A stretch of 7,026 bases of DNA from Ignavibacteriota bacterium (GCA_003161755.1 PMNP01000163.1:2141-9166), one strand, 5' to 3'. Counted from the stretch's first letter, positions 1 through 6,766 are shown. The notes: generated by a model from the letters alone, not told the origin. Program-made: numbers and translations.

Positions 1-1
1 C

Positions 2-40
2 TTCCGCTTGAAAGAGCTGAAAGACCTTCTGCAGCTCTGA
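2..40 (+). CDS. possible C-terminal end of an unidentified gene (partial)
   Basis: Frame 2 of the plus strand reads FRLKELKDLLQL and then a TGA stop at 38-40. The peptide is short, charged and leucine-rich, as expected for the amphipathic last helix of a protein, and it would end about 50 bp before the convergent pta gene. Only 12 codons are visible, so no family can be assigned. Frame 1 is also open up to a stop at 76-78 (ending GIHA), and its sequence looks less protein-like. A minus-strand gene cannot be excluded. This is a tentative call based on position and residue pattern only. Confidence 0.33.
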   Translation, partial: FRLKELKDLLQL

Positions 41-93
41 ACCGAAACCTTACCAAGTCGAGGGGAATTCACGCATGAGAGTAATCCCTCTTC

Positions 94-1080
94 CTACACT
101 GCCCCAGCCACCGCGTTGATTGCCGCGATATTGACGATGTCGCTCACGCTGCATCCGCGTGATAAATCGTATGCAGGTTTCTTTAGCCCCTGCACCACGG
201 GTCCGATTGCTTCAGCTCCCGCCAAACGTTGAGCAAGCTTGTAGCCGATATTCCCCGCATTGAGATCCGGGAAAACAAGAACGTTGGCTTTCCCTTCAAT
301 CGGACTTCCTGGGGCCTTCTGCGCCGCAACCTTTGGGACTATGGCGGTGTCAAGCTGCACCTCGCCGTCCATCAGGATGTCCGGACGTTTCGCGGCGAAC
401 AATGCCGCAGCCTTCTGAACTTTCTCCACTAACGGGTGGCTCGCACTTCCCTTCGTGGAGAACGAGAGCAGTGCTACGCGCGGAACCTCTCCGGTGAGGC
501 GTTGATGGTTCTCGGCGGTGGAAATTGCAATATCGGCAAGCTGTTCTGCGGTAGGATCGGGCACCACGGCGCAATCGGCAAAGGAAAAGATCTGTTGGGG
601 GAATACCATCAGGAAGAAGCTTGATACCACACTGATCTTCGGTGCAAGTCCGATAACCTGAATTCCGGCACGCAGAACGTCGCCCGTCGTCGACAACGAT
701 CCGGCCACACTTCCGTCGGCCTTGCCGTCATGGACCATCATGGCTCCGAAAAAGAGAGGATGCCCCATTGCCTTGCGGGCATCGTCAAGTGTGATTCCTT
801 TGTGTTTTCGCATCTCAAAGAACGCGGCGGCATACCGTTCAGCGTCAGGCGACGTTGCCGGATCCACCAGGGGAATGTCGGTAATGACCGTTGCCGCTTT
901 CCCGGCTTGCGCCTGAACAGCGGCAGCACTTCCAATGAGGATTGGCTGGGCTATCCCCTGGTCCTTGAGGATTCGTGCGGCCTTTATGGCTCTCTCGTCT
1001 GTTGCGTCCGGGAAAACGATAGTCTTGCGAACGGTCTTGGCCTTTTCGATGAGGCTCGATTGAAAATTTGCTGGATTCAT
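94..1080 (-). CDS. pta: phosphate acetyltransferase (phosphotransacetylase, short form)
   Basis: This cytoplasmic enzyme interconverts acetyl-CoA plus phosphate with acetyl-phosphate plus CoA, usually with acetate kinase; no ackA is visible here. The 328-residue product has the length of the short, single-domain Pta class and lacks the N-terminal extension of the 700-residue E. coli type. Family hallmarks are visible in order: the N-terminal [15 protein letters not shown] stretch, a central [13 protein letters not shown] motif, DGEVQLDTA, then [26 protein letters not shown] and DLSRGC near residues 305-310. The open frame extends upstream to a TTG at 1164, but I chose the ATG at 1080 ([15 protein letters not shown]). 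The extra 28 residues are unlike the family, and the upstream TTG lies on a candidate promoter. No strong Shine-Dalgarno precedes the ATG. A Tyr occupies position 304, where I recall Asn in the usual NDLSRGC motif. Phosphate butyryltransferase is a related alternative, but the motif set favours Pta. Confidence 0.93.
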   Translation of the reverse strand: MNPANFQSSLIEKAKTVRKTIVFPDATDERAIKAARILKDQGIAQPILIGSAAAVQAQAGKAATVITDIPLVDPATSPDAERYAAAFFEMRKHKGITLDDARKAMGHPLFFGAMMVHDGKADGSVAGSLSTTGDVLRAGIQVIGLAPKISVVSSFFLMVFPQQIFSFADCAVVPDPTAEQLADIAISTAENHQRLTGEVPRVALLSFSTKGSASHPLVEKVQKAAALFAAKRPDILMDGEVQLDTAIVPKVAAQKAPGSPIEGKANVLVFPDLNAGNIGYKLAQRLAGAEAIGPVVQGLKKPAYDLSRGCSVSDIVNIAAINAVAGAV

Positions 1081-1133
1081 AAAGAACGGACTTTCATGTT
1101 GTCGTCTAGGGTCAACCCATTTTGGGCATAACC

Positions 1134-1161
1134 AAGATAAAAAATCCTTCCTCTCAATCAA
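1134..1161 (-). promoter_or_regulatory. candidate promoter for pta
   Basis: Read on the minus strand, TTGATT (1161-1156) is followed after 16 bases by TATCTT (1139-1134), each 4 of 6 matches to the sigma-70 consensus. The same stretch also fits the Bacteroidota pattern: TTTTG at 1166-1162, then TATCTTG about 22 bases on. Transcription would begin near 1127, leaving a leader of about 45 bases before the ATG at 1080. This supports 1080 as the start codon, since the alternative TTG at 1164 would lie upstream of the transcript. Judged by eye only. Confidence 0.4.
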
Positions 1162-1285
1162 CAAAACTCATCAAGAGCTGCACAAAGGCTGGTTCGGATA
1201 TTCCTGCCGAAATGGCATTTTCCGTTCAGAATGCACCAAACTTGGCGAAATTAAAAAGAATTAACCGAGATTTTACCAGTTAGGT

Positions 1286-1314
1286 TTGATTTTTTGTCAT
1301 ACCCTCAATAGATT
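1286..1314 (+). promoter_or_regulatory. candidate promoter for miaB and the downstream cluster
   Basis: TTGATT at 1286-1291 and TAGATT at 1309-1314 are separated by the ideal 17 bases, each 4 of 6 to the sigma-70 consensus. Read as a Bacteroidota promoter, TTTG at 1285-1288 and TAGATTTA at 1309-1316 match TTTG / TAnnTTTG with 20 bases between. The expected transcript would begin near 1321, giving a very short leader before the ATG at 1338. The surrounding intergenic DNA is clearly more AT-rich than the genes. Judged by eye only. Confidence 0.42.
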
Positions 1315-1327
1315 TACCTGCCTTCCT

Positions 1328-1334
1328 AAAGGGG
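1328..1334 (+). promoter_or_regulatory. closely spaced ribosome binding site of miaB
   Basis: AAAGGGG lies just before the miaB ATG at 1338, with only 3 bases between the G run and the start codon, shorter than the usual 5-9. No better in-frame start with normal spacing is seen. The N-terminal residues up to the conserved YIETYGCQMN motif agree with the family, so the ATG at 1338 is retained. Confidence 0.45.
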
Positions 1335-1337
1335 AAA

Positions 1338-2690
1338 ATGCCAGACGTACAAACTCCAGCACGAGTGTACATTGAAACCTATGGCTGCCAGATGAATGTG
1401 GCAGATTCAGAGGTTGTGGGTGGCATACTTCGGGATGAAGGCTACCTGATGACAGGTGATCTCGAAAAGGCCGACGTTGTGCTCATCAATACGTGTGCCG
1501 TTCGCGAGAATGCCGAGACGCGGATTTATGGACGGTTGGGGTTGATGAACAGGCTCAAACGGGAGCGCCCTGGAATGGTCATTGGGGTTCTTGGGTGCAT
1601 GGCTGAGCGATTACGCCACCAACTGGTAGAGCAAGAAAAACTCGTTGACCTCATCATCGGCCCCGATGAATACCGGCGACTCCCAGAACTGTTGGAGAGT
1701 GCCTTCTCGGGCGAAAAGGGTATCGCCGTCCGCTTGTCGAGGGTAGAAAACTACGAAGACATTGTGCCTCTTCGGACCGAAGGTGTTAGCGCATGGTTAT
1801 CGGTAATGCGCGGGTGTGATAAGTTCTGCACATTCTGTGTGGTTCCTTTCACGCGAGGGAGAGAACGCAGCCGATACCTTCAAGGGATTTTGGAGGAAGT
1901 GAGAAGGTTGGCTGACCAGGGATTCCGAGAGGTGACGCTTCTTGGCCAAAACGTCAATTCTTACAATGATGGCATCAATGATTTTGCCAAACTTGTTTCA
2001 GCCGTGGCGGCAGTGGACCGTAACGTACGAATCCGATTTACCACATCGCACCCACAGGATTTGTCTGATAAGCTTATCGAGGCAATTGCCGACAATGACA
2101 ACGTGTGCAAGTATGTTCATCTGCCCGTCCAGTCGGGTTCCGATAGGATTCTGGAACTTATGAACCGTTCCTACACGGTCGACCATTACCACAATCTCGT
2201 CGGGCGTATCCGGAAGGCGATGCCAGGTGCAAGCGTGACGACCGATCTTATCTCCGGGTTTCCCACAGAGACCGAAGAAGACCACAAGCGAACAGTGGAT
2301 CTTATCAGGGAAATCAGGTATGACGGGGCGTACACCTTTAAGTACTCTTCCCGTGAAAACACGAAGGCATACGACATGTCTGAGACAGTGTCGGAAGAGG
2401 AAAAGGGAAGGCGGGTGTTTGAGCTATCGAGGATTCAACAGACGATTTCGCATGAACGTAATGAGCAGCTCATTGGCACGACCCAGCGGATACTGGTGGA
2501 AGGTCCGAGTGCCAAGTCGGCAGGTGAGTACACGGGGCGTACAGATCCCAACAAAACTGTGGTCTTTCCACACACAGGGGAGCGAGCGGGAGAATATGTG
2601 GACATTGCCATCGAACGCGCCAACGCGGCAACCTTGTTCGGGCGGCGAGAGGCGGCTTCAGGAAGCACTTCAGAGGAAAAGGCGGCATGA
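1338..2690 (+). CDS. miaB: tRNA-2-methylthio-N6-isopentenyladenosine(37) synthase MiaB
   Basis: This radical-SAM methylthiotransferase converts i6A37 to ms2i6A37 in tRNAs reading UNN codons, which stabilises codon-anticodon pairing. At 450 residues it has the full family architecture. The N-terminal methylthiotransferase domain (about 9-125) carries the three auxiliary 4Fe-4S cluster cysteines C17, C53 and C87. The radical SAM domain (about 150-370) carries the CxxxCxxC motif at C160, C164 and C167. A C-terminal TRAM RNA-binding domain follows (about 375-436). TYGCQMNVADSE and LLGQNVNSY are MiaB signatures and separate it from the ribosomal-protein enzyme RimO, which has a different first motif. 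The last dozen residues are a low-complexity tail rich in Ser, Glu and Ala. The stop codon overlaps the next gene's start (ATGA), so the two are probably translationally coupled. No key residue is missing. Confidence 0.97.
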   Translation: MPDVQTPARVYIETYGCQMNVADSEVVGGILRDEGYLMTGDLEKADVVLINTCAVRENAETRIYGRLGLMNRLKRERPGMVIGVLGCMAERLRHQLVEQEKLVDLIIGPDEYRRLPELLESAFSGEKGIAVRLSRVENYEDIVPLRTEGVSAWLSVMRGCDKFCTFCVVPFTRGRERSRYLQGILEEVRRLADQGFREVTLLGQNVNSYNDGINDFAKLVSAVAAVDRNVRIRFTTSHPQDLSDKLIEAIADNDNVCKYVHLPVQSGSDRILELMNRSYTVDHYHNLVGRIRKAMPGASVTTDLISGFPTETEEDHKRTVDLIREIRYDGAYTFKYSSRENTKAYDMSETVSEEEKGRRVFELSRIQQTISHERNEQLIGTTQRILVEGPSAKSAGEYTGRTDPNKTVVFPHTGERAGEYVDIAIERANAATLFGRREAASGSTSEEKAA

Positions 2691-3550
2691 AAAACTTTCA
2701 GAACATTGCGCTCCTGATGACAATGCTGATCGTCGTCTCAAGTGCCATCGCTCAGGAAAAGGTTCCCGATATTAAGCACTACCTCGCCCGGATAAAGGCA
2801 GGAGAGACGGAACAGGTCAGGAATGAACTTCCTGCTCTTGTAGCAGCGAATCCTGACGATACCGGTGTTCGATATCTCCAGGCCATTCTGTCCACCGATG
2901 GTTCGGAAGCAGCCCGGATTTATGAGAGTATTTTGGAAACGTCTCCGCAGTGCGAGTGGGCTGACGATGCGCTTTACAGACTTGCCCGATTTTATGAAGC
3001 GGTTGGTTTTACGCGGACCGCAGAGCTTCGGATGGAAAGACTCCGCAAGGAATATCCGAACTCGCCATACGCGCATGGAGGAACAGGAGAAGACCTTGTT
3101 GCTACCGGGTCAAAAATACAGCCGCTCAATGCGGGTCCGGTGGTGGCTCTGCAGGAAGAGGATTCCGTTGGACGCCATGGAAGCCCGACGATTGTGGCAC
3201 AGACGACACGCGTATCGCAGCCTCACGTTTCGGCGGAGACAAATCGTGTTTCAACGTCCGCAAATGCCGGAACCGATGGTATTGTTCGAGCACAGAAGCC
3301 GACAGGAGAAATTGCCGCGGATGGATTTGTTGTGCAGGTCGGGGCGTTCAGCCTCGCCGAGAATGCGGACCGCGTGAGGACAGATTTGGAACACGCAGGG
3401 TATGTTGTGGAGGTTGTGAAGGAGGAGCGGGACGGCCATGTGTTGCATGTCGTCAGAGTTGGAAATTACGCTACTGCAGAAAAGGCGCGTGAGCAGAGTG
3501 ATCTCATCCGCGATCAGTTCCATGTCAACGGAATAGTGGTACCGCGATAA
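2687..3550 (+). CDS. exported TPR-like protein with C-terminal SPOR domain
   Basis: The 287-residue product has three parts. An N-terminal signal peptide (MKNFQNIALLMTMLIVVSSA) probably ends at AIA-QE after residue 22. A helical TPR-like segment spans about 29-129, with a repeat unit around WADDALYRLARFYEAVG and the PNSPYA end typical of BamD/YbgF-like repeats. A Ser/Thr/Ala-rich linker (about 130-212) is probably disordered. The SPOR domain spans about 213-287, starting FVVQVGAFSLAENADRVR and ending GIVVPR. SPOR domains bind peptidoglycan with denuded glycan strands, often at division septa, so a periplasmic cell-wall-associated role is inferred. No lipobox cysteine follows the signal sequence. 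The ATG overlaps the miaB stop and has an AGAGGA ribosome site about 9 bases upstream (2672-2677). The exact role is unknown; similarity to FtsN or DedD is limited to the SPOR domain. Confidence 0.85.
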   Translation: MKNFQNIALLMTMLIVVSSAIAQEKVPDIKHYLARIKAGETEQVRNELPALVAANPDDTGVRYLQAILSTDGSEAARIYESILETSPQCEWADDALYRLARFYEAVGFTRTAELRMERLRKEYPNSPYAHGGTGEDLVATGSKIQPLNAGPVVALQEEDSVGRHGSPTIVAQTTRVSQPHVSAETNRVSTSANAGTDGIVRAQKPTGEIAADGFVVQVGAFSLAENADRVRTDLEHAGYVVEVVKEERDGHVLHVVRVGNYATAEKAREQSDLIRDQFHVNGIVVPR

Positions 3551-3551
3551 T

Positions 3552-4700
3552 ATGCAAGATGCCGCGATGAAAAAGGAAACGTCCCAGGATCGCGAGAATC
3601 CCGAGATCCTGGGCGAATCGGTTGCGATGCGCAAGATCGTGGATGTCATTGCGCAGGTGGCCCCGACGGATATTACCGTCTTGATCAGCGGCGAAAGCGG
3701 TGTAGGGAAAGAAGTGGTGGCAAAGGCGATCCACAACGCCAGCGCCAGGAGCCGCCGTCCGTTTGTCACAGTGAATTGCGGCGCGATCCCTGAAGGAATC
3801 ATCGAGAGTGAGCTCTTTGGTCATGAGCGCGGGTCATTTACGGGCGCTTCGGACCAGCGGAAGGGGTATTTTGAACTCGCCGACGGCGGGACGATTTTCC
3901 TTGATGAGATCGGCGAACTTCCGCTCGCAGCCCAAGTGAAGTTCCTCCGAGTTCTTGAAAATGGCGAATTCCAACGAGTCGGCTCGTCTGTTCCGAAACG
4001 CGTCAATGTGCGGGTGATCGGGGCGACGAACAAAGACCTCGAAGCGGAAGTGCGGCACGAACGCTTTCGGACGGATTTGTTCTTCCGTCTCCGGTCCGTG
4101 AATATTGTCGTACCTCCCTTGCGGGAGCGACCCGAGGATATTCCCGTGTTCTTCCGGCATTTTGTGGAAGAGGTTTCGCAAAAGCATCAGATTACATTTG
4201 GCGGCATTGCCCCTGGGGCAATGCGTCTCCTCGAATCATATCACTGGCCGGGCAATGTCCGTGAGTTGCGCAATGTCGTGGAAAGCATGCTCGTGCTCGA
4301 GCAAGGGAAATACATTGAACCGGAGATGGTAAAGAAATACCTCAAAAATTACAAAATTCCTGAAGAAGACCGTCATCTCCCTGTTCCGGTTGTCGGGAAA
4401 AGTGTCGAGCAGGCGGAGCGTGAACTGATCTTCCGCGCCCTGCTTGACATCAAGGGAAACCTCGTCGAGCTGAAAAACCTGTTCCTTGACCAACGCAGGC
4501 AATCGGACGAGAACGTGGATTCCGGCAACGGCGTGCAGAATGGTCCGGAGTCAAAGACACTCTCACTCCAGGACATGGAACAACGGATGATTACGGAGGC
4601 GCTTGAACGCTATAAGGGGAATCGCCGGGTCGCTGCCCGGGCGCTGAATATCAGCGAGCGCACGCTGTATCGAAAGATCAAGGAGTACGATCTCGAGTGA
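3552..4700 (+). CDS. sigma-54-dependent transcriptional activator, no N-terminal sensory domain
   Basis: This is a bacterial enhancer-binding protein that uses ATP hydrolysis to open promoters held by sigma-54 RNA polymerase. The AAA+ domain begins almost at once: Walker A GESGVGKE at 47-54, GSFTGA sigma-54 contact loop at 94-99, Walker B TIFLDE at 114-119, Arg fingers at about R173 and R179 in FRTDLFFRL, and sensor II WPGNVREL at 232-239. A C-terminal Fis-type helix-turn-helix spans about 341-382. There is no receiver, GAF or PAS domain, so it resembles PspF in layout. A second, degenerate copy of the first Fis helices lies at 284-303. It starts 1 base after the preceding stop without a clear Shine-Dalgarno; ATG at 3567 is an alternative start that would remove five residues. 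Its end overlaps lptE. Signal and targets are unknown. I recall similar activators between miaB and lptE in Bacteroidota. Confidence 0.94.
   Translation: MQDAAMKKETSQDRENPEILGESVAMRKIVDVIAQVAPTDITVLISGESGVGKEVVAKAIHNASARSRRPFVTVNCGAIPEGIIESELFGHERGSFTGASDQRKGYFELADGGTIFLDEIGELPLAAQVKFLRVLENGEFQRVGSSVPKRVNVRVIGATNKDLEAEVRHERFRTDLFFRLRSVNIVVPPLRERPEDIPVFFRHFVEEVSQKHQITFGGIAPGAMRLLESYHWPGNVRELRNVVESMLVLEQGKYIEPEMVKKYLKNYKIPEEDRHLPVPVVGKSVEQAERELIFRALLDIKGNLVELKNLFLDQRRQSDENVDSGNGVQNGPESKTLSLQDMEQRMITEALERYKGNRRVAARALNISERTLYRKIKEYDLE
4680..4685 (+). promoter_or_regulatory. ribosome binding site supporting the GTG start of lptE
   Basis: AAGGAG inside the last codons of the sigma-54 activator lies 11 bases before the GTG at 4697. 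It is the strongest Shine-Dalgarno near this junction. It supports the GTG start, which is needed to keep the lipoprotein signal peptide; the next in-frame Met codons fall at residues 19-20, after most of that signal. Confidence 0.55.
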
Positions 4701-5224
4701 AACAGTCGGCTTTCGTTGCGGCAGTTCTGGCGGGGATCATTTCGGCGATCATGATGCCGGGATGTTATTCCTTCACAGGCGCTTCGGTGCCGCCACATTT
4801 GAAAACCATCGGTATCCCATTGGTTGATGATCAATCCGGACTGGGCCAACCGGGACTGCGGGAACAGTTCACGACGGCACTGACCAATCTCTTCTTGAAC
4901 GATAACAGTCTGGAGGTTGCAGACCGTCGGACATCGGATGCAGTGCTTGAGGGAACTATTACTTCCGTTTCCGATGCGCCGTCCAGCATCCAAAAGGGGC
5001 AGGAGGCGGCGCCGGAACAGGTCAGCAAACGCAGAATTACCATGTCTGTCAAAGTTGCCTTCCAGGATAAGAAACTCCGACGGACTGTGTGGGAGAAAAC
5101 TTTCTCCGAATGGGGCGATTATGACACGGGGGGAGGAGGAATTTCCCAACGCGACGCGGGCATCCAGGAAGCGACCAGAAAACTTACTGAAGATATTCTT
5201 CTCGAAACGGTTTCGGGGTGGTAG
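4697..5224 (+). CDS. lptE: LptE-family LPS-assembly lipoprotein
   Basis: LptE is an outer-membrane lipoprotein that plugs the LptD barrel and helps insert lipopolysaccharide into the outer leaflet. The 175-residue product opens with a hydrophobic signal (about 5-20) and a lipobox-like MPGC, giving a lipidated Cys at position 23. The rest fits the short Bacteroidota-type LptE: the CYSFTGASVPPHLKTIGIP opening, a central beta-rich part with DAVLEGTITSV, and a C-terminal helix ending in LTEDILLETVSGW. The Pro and Met before the glycine make the lipobox non-classical, yet the Cys position is right. The GTG start overlaps the activator stop (GTGA), with AAGGAG 11 bases upstream, so expression is probably coupled to the regulator. 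Family assignment rests on overall pattern and context because LptE sequences diverge strongly. No lptD is in the window. Confidence 0.82.
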   Translation: MKQSAFVAAVLAGIISAIMMPGCYSFTGASVPPHLKTIGIPLVDDQSGLGQPGLREQFTTALTNLFLNDNSLEVADRRTSDAVLEGTITSVSDAPSSIQKGQEAAPEQVSKRRITMSVKVAFQDKKLRRTVWEKTFSEWGDYDTGGGGISQRDAGIQEATRKLTEDILLETVSGW

Positions 5225-5248
5225 TGCGGGGGAAGAACAACCGAAACC
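5203..5248 (+). repeat. overlapping inverted repeats at the lptE stop codon
   Basis: GGTTTCGG at 5209-5216 is a perfect 8-base inverse complement of CCGAAACC at 5241-5248, enclosing a 24-base loop that holds the lptE TAG. The left arm also belongs to a compact dyad, CGAAAC-G-GTTTCG at 5203-5215, so two mutually exclusive hairpins can form. No T-run follows at 5249, so this does not look like an intrinsic terminator. It could be an operator, an RNA-processing or mRNA-stability element, or chance. Confidence 0.4.
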
Positions 5249-5290
5249 TTCACCATCGTATCACATCAGAGGCACAGTTGCGAATCAATC

Positions 5291-6766
5291 ATGGCTGAAC
5301 TCATCCTGTTTACCTATATGTTCTCGCTCACGGTCCTCTTCATATTTGGATCGCATGGTTTTATCATGATCTATTATTATTTGAAATTCAAATCGAAGAA
5401 GAGCCTTCCGGCTGCGGAAATCACAACCTATCCGGTTGTGACTGTCCAATTGCCGGTGTTCAACGAAATCTACGTCGTAGGCCGTCTTATTGATTCCGCG
5501 TGCGCCATGGTCTATCCGAAGGACAAGCTGGAGATTCAGGTCCTGGATGATTCAACGGACCAGACTGTGCAAGTCGTGGCAAACCACGTTGAGCAGTACA
5601 GGAAACAGGGTTTTGACATCAAACAGGTCCGCCGGGAAAACCGCCAGGGCTACAAGGCCGGCGCTCTTCGCGAAGGCCTCAAGTCGGCAAGAGGCGAATT
5701 CATTGCAATTTTCGATGCAGATTTTATTCCCCGGCAGGATTTCCTCTTGAAAACCATCCCGTACTTTGTTGAAGATCAGAAGGTGGGCATGGTGCAGACC
5801 CGGTGGGAGCATCTCAACTCGGAGTATTCTCTCCTCACGCGGACGCAGGCAATGGCTCTCGATGGACATTTTGTAATTGAGCAGGCAGTGCGGAATAAGG
5901 TGGGGTTTTTCATCAACTTCAACGGGACAGCCGGTGTCTGGCGTCGTTCCTGTATCGAAGATGCGGGGAATTGGCAATCAGACACGCTTACCGAGGATCT
6001 CGACCTGAGCTATCGTGCACAGCTTCGCGGCTGGAAGTTCAAGTATCTCAACAATGTCACTTCGCCGGCGGAACTGCCTTCGGAAATCAACGCGCTCAAA
6101 TCGCAGCAGTTCCGTTGGACAAAAGGCGCAATCGAAACGGCCAGAAAAATCCTGCCCATCGTCTGGAAATCGAAGCTTCCTCTGGGCATCAAGGTTCACG
6201 CAACATTCCACCTCACGAACAACCTCGTGTTCCCCTTCATCGTTCTTGCGGGAATCCTGAATGTTCCGCTTGTGTTCATCAAGCACCAGGGCAATTACGA
6301 TGCGTATTTCACCTTTATGTCGGTGTTTGTATTTGCCTTCATCGGGTCGTTCCTGTTTTATCTGTTCTCACAAAAGGATGTCTATGCCGACTGGCGGCGA
6401 CGGATTTTCCTGTTCCCTGTCTTCATGGCGGGGAGTATGGGTTTCGCGGTCAACAACAGTCGGGCAGTGATTGAAGGGTTGTTTAAGAGAAGGAGCGAAT
6501 TCGTCAGGACTCCCAAGTACAGCATTCGGAACAAGAAGGATTCATGGACAGACAAGGAGTACGTTCCAGTGAAAATCAGTTCCACGGTAGTGATTGAGAT
6601 CATCCTGGCTGTGTATTGCTTGTTCGGCGTTGTTTCGTCCCTGTATTTCCTGGAGATTGCTGCAGTGCCGTTCCAGCTTCTGTTCTGTCTCGGGTTTACA
6701 TTTGTTTCGGTCATGTCTGTGAAGCATGCGTGGGTTGCACGGCAATTGAGCACCAAGGTCAGCTGA
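5291..6766 (+). CDS. membrane family 2 glycosyltransferase, cellulose synthase / CslA-like
   Basis: The 491-residue product is an inner-membrane enzyme predicted to use a nucleotide-sugar donor to build a beta-linked glycan or glycolipid. One N-terminal membrane segment (about 3-31) precedes the cytoplasmic GT-A domain (about 48-280). That domain has the catalytic and binding signatures in order: DDSTD at 86-90, KAGAL at 122-126, DAD at 142-144, TED at 234-236 and QQFRW at 272-276. The Q/RW motif is a mark of processive synthases of the cellulose/mannan type. About five further hydrophobic segments follow (near 304-330, 340-359, 372-394, 432-454 and 457-477), with a conserved-looking SEFVRTPKY loop between. 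No PilZ domain is present, so direct c-di-GMP control by that route is unlikely. Donor and product are not predictable. It starts 66 bases after lptE with no good Shine-Dalgarno and is followed closely by a TPR gene. Confidence 0.9.
   Translation: MAELILFTYMFSLTVLFIFGSHGFIMIYYYLKFKSKKSLPAAEITTYPVVTVQLPVFNEIYVVGRLIDSACAMVYPKDKLEIQVLDDSTDQTVQVVANHVEQYRKQGFDIKQVRRENRQGYKAGALREGLKSARGEFIAIFDADFIPRQDFLLKTIPYFVEDQKVGMVQTRWEHLNSEYSLLTRTQAMALDGHFVIEQAVRNKVGFFINFNGTAGVWRRSCIEDAGNWQSDTLTEDLDLSYRAQLRGWKFKYLNNVTSPAELPSEINALKSQQFRWTKGAIETARKILPIVWKSKLPLGIKVHATFHLTNNLVFPFIVLAGILNVPLVFIKHQGNYDAYFTFMSVFVFAFIGSFLFYLFSQKDVYADWRRRIFLFPVFMAGSMGFAVNNSRAVIEGLFKRRSEFVRTPKYSIRNKKDSWTDKEYVPVKISSTVVIEIILAVYCLFGVVSSLYFLEIAAVPFQLLFCLGFTFVSVMSVKHAWVARQLSTKVS

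Noticed and set aside
60..90. Inverted repeat between the left-edge gene and pta (GAGGG at 60-64, CCCTC at 86-90, plus ATT/AAT after a 2-base bulge), considered as a bidirectional terminator
   Set aside because: The stem is short and bulged, the loop is 13 bases, and neither strand has a T-run after it.
730..1131. 133-codon plus-strand open frame opposite pta
   Set aside because: It lies wholly antisense to a confidently identified pta gene, and its sequence is Cys- and Arg-rich with no domain pattern. It is a shadow frame.
1210..1220. AAATGGCATTT palindrome in the pta / miaB intergenic region, considered as an operator
   Set aside because: Arms of only 5 bases in AT-rich DNA are expected by chance, and it overlaps neither candidate promoter.
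2473..2490. TTGGCACGACCCAGCGGA inside miaB, considered as a sigma-54 promoter for the downstream genes
   Set aside because: The GG to GC spacing is 9 bases rather than 10, and the -12 element is AGC rather than TTGC. It also encodes conserved TRAM-region residues.
2320..2775. 151-codon plus-strand frame overlapping the miaB end and the SPOR gene start
   Set aside because: It is out of frame with the TRAM domain of miaB and the signal peptide of the next gene, and its composition is not protein-like.
3251..3802. 183-codon minus-strand open frame across the SPOR / activator junction
   Set aside because: It covers the coding ends of two well-supported plus-strand genes and shows no recognisable motif.
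5270..5280. AGGCACAGTTGC before the glycosyltransferase, considered as a sigma-54 -24/-12 promoter
   Set aside because: Only 2 bases separate GGCAC from TTGC where 5 are required, so the two elements would be on the wrong helical face.
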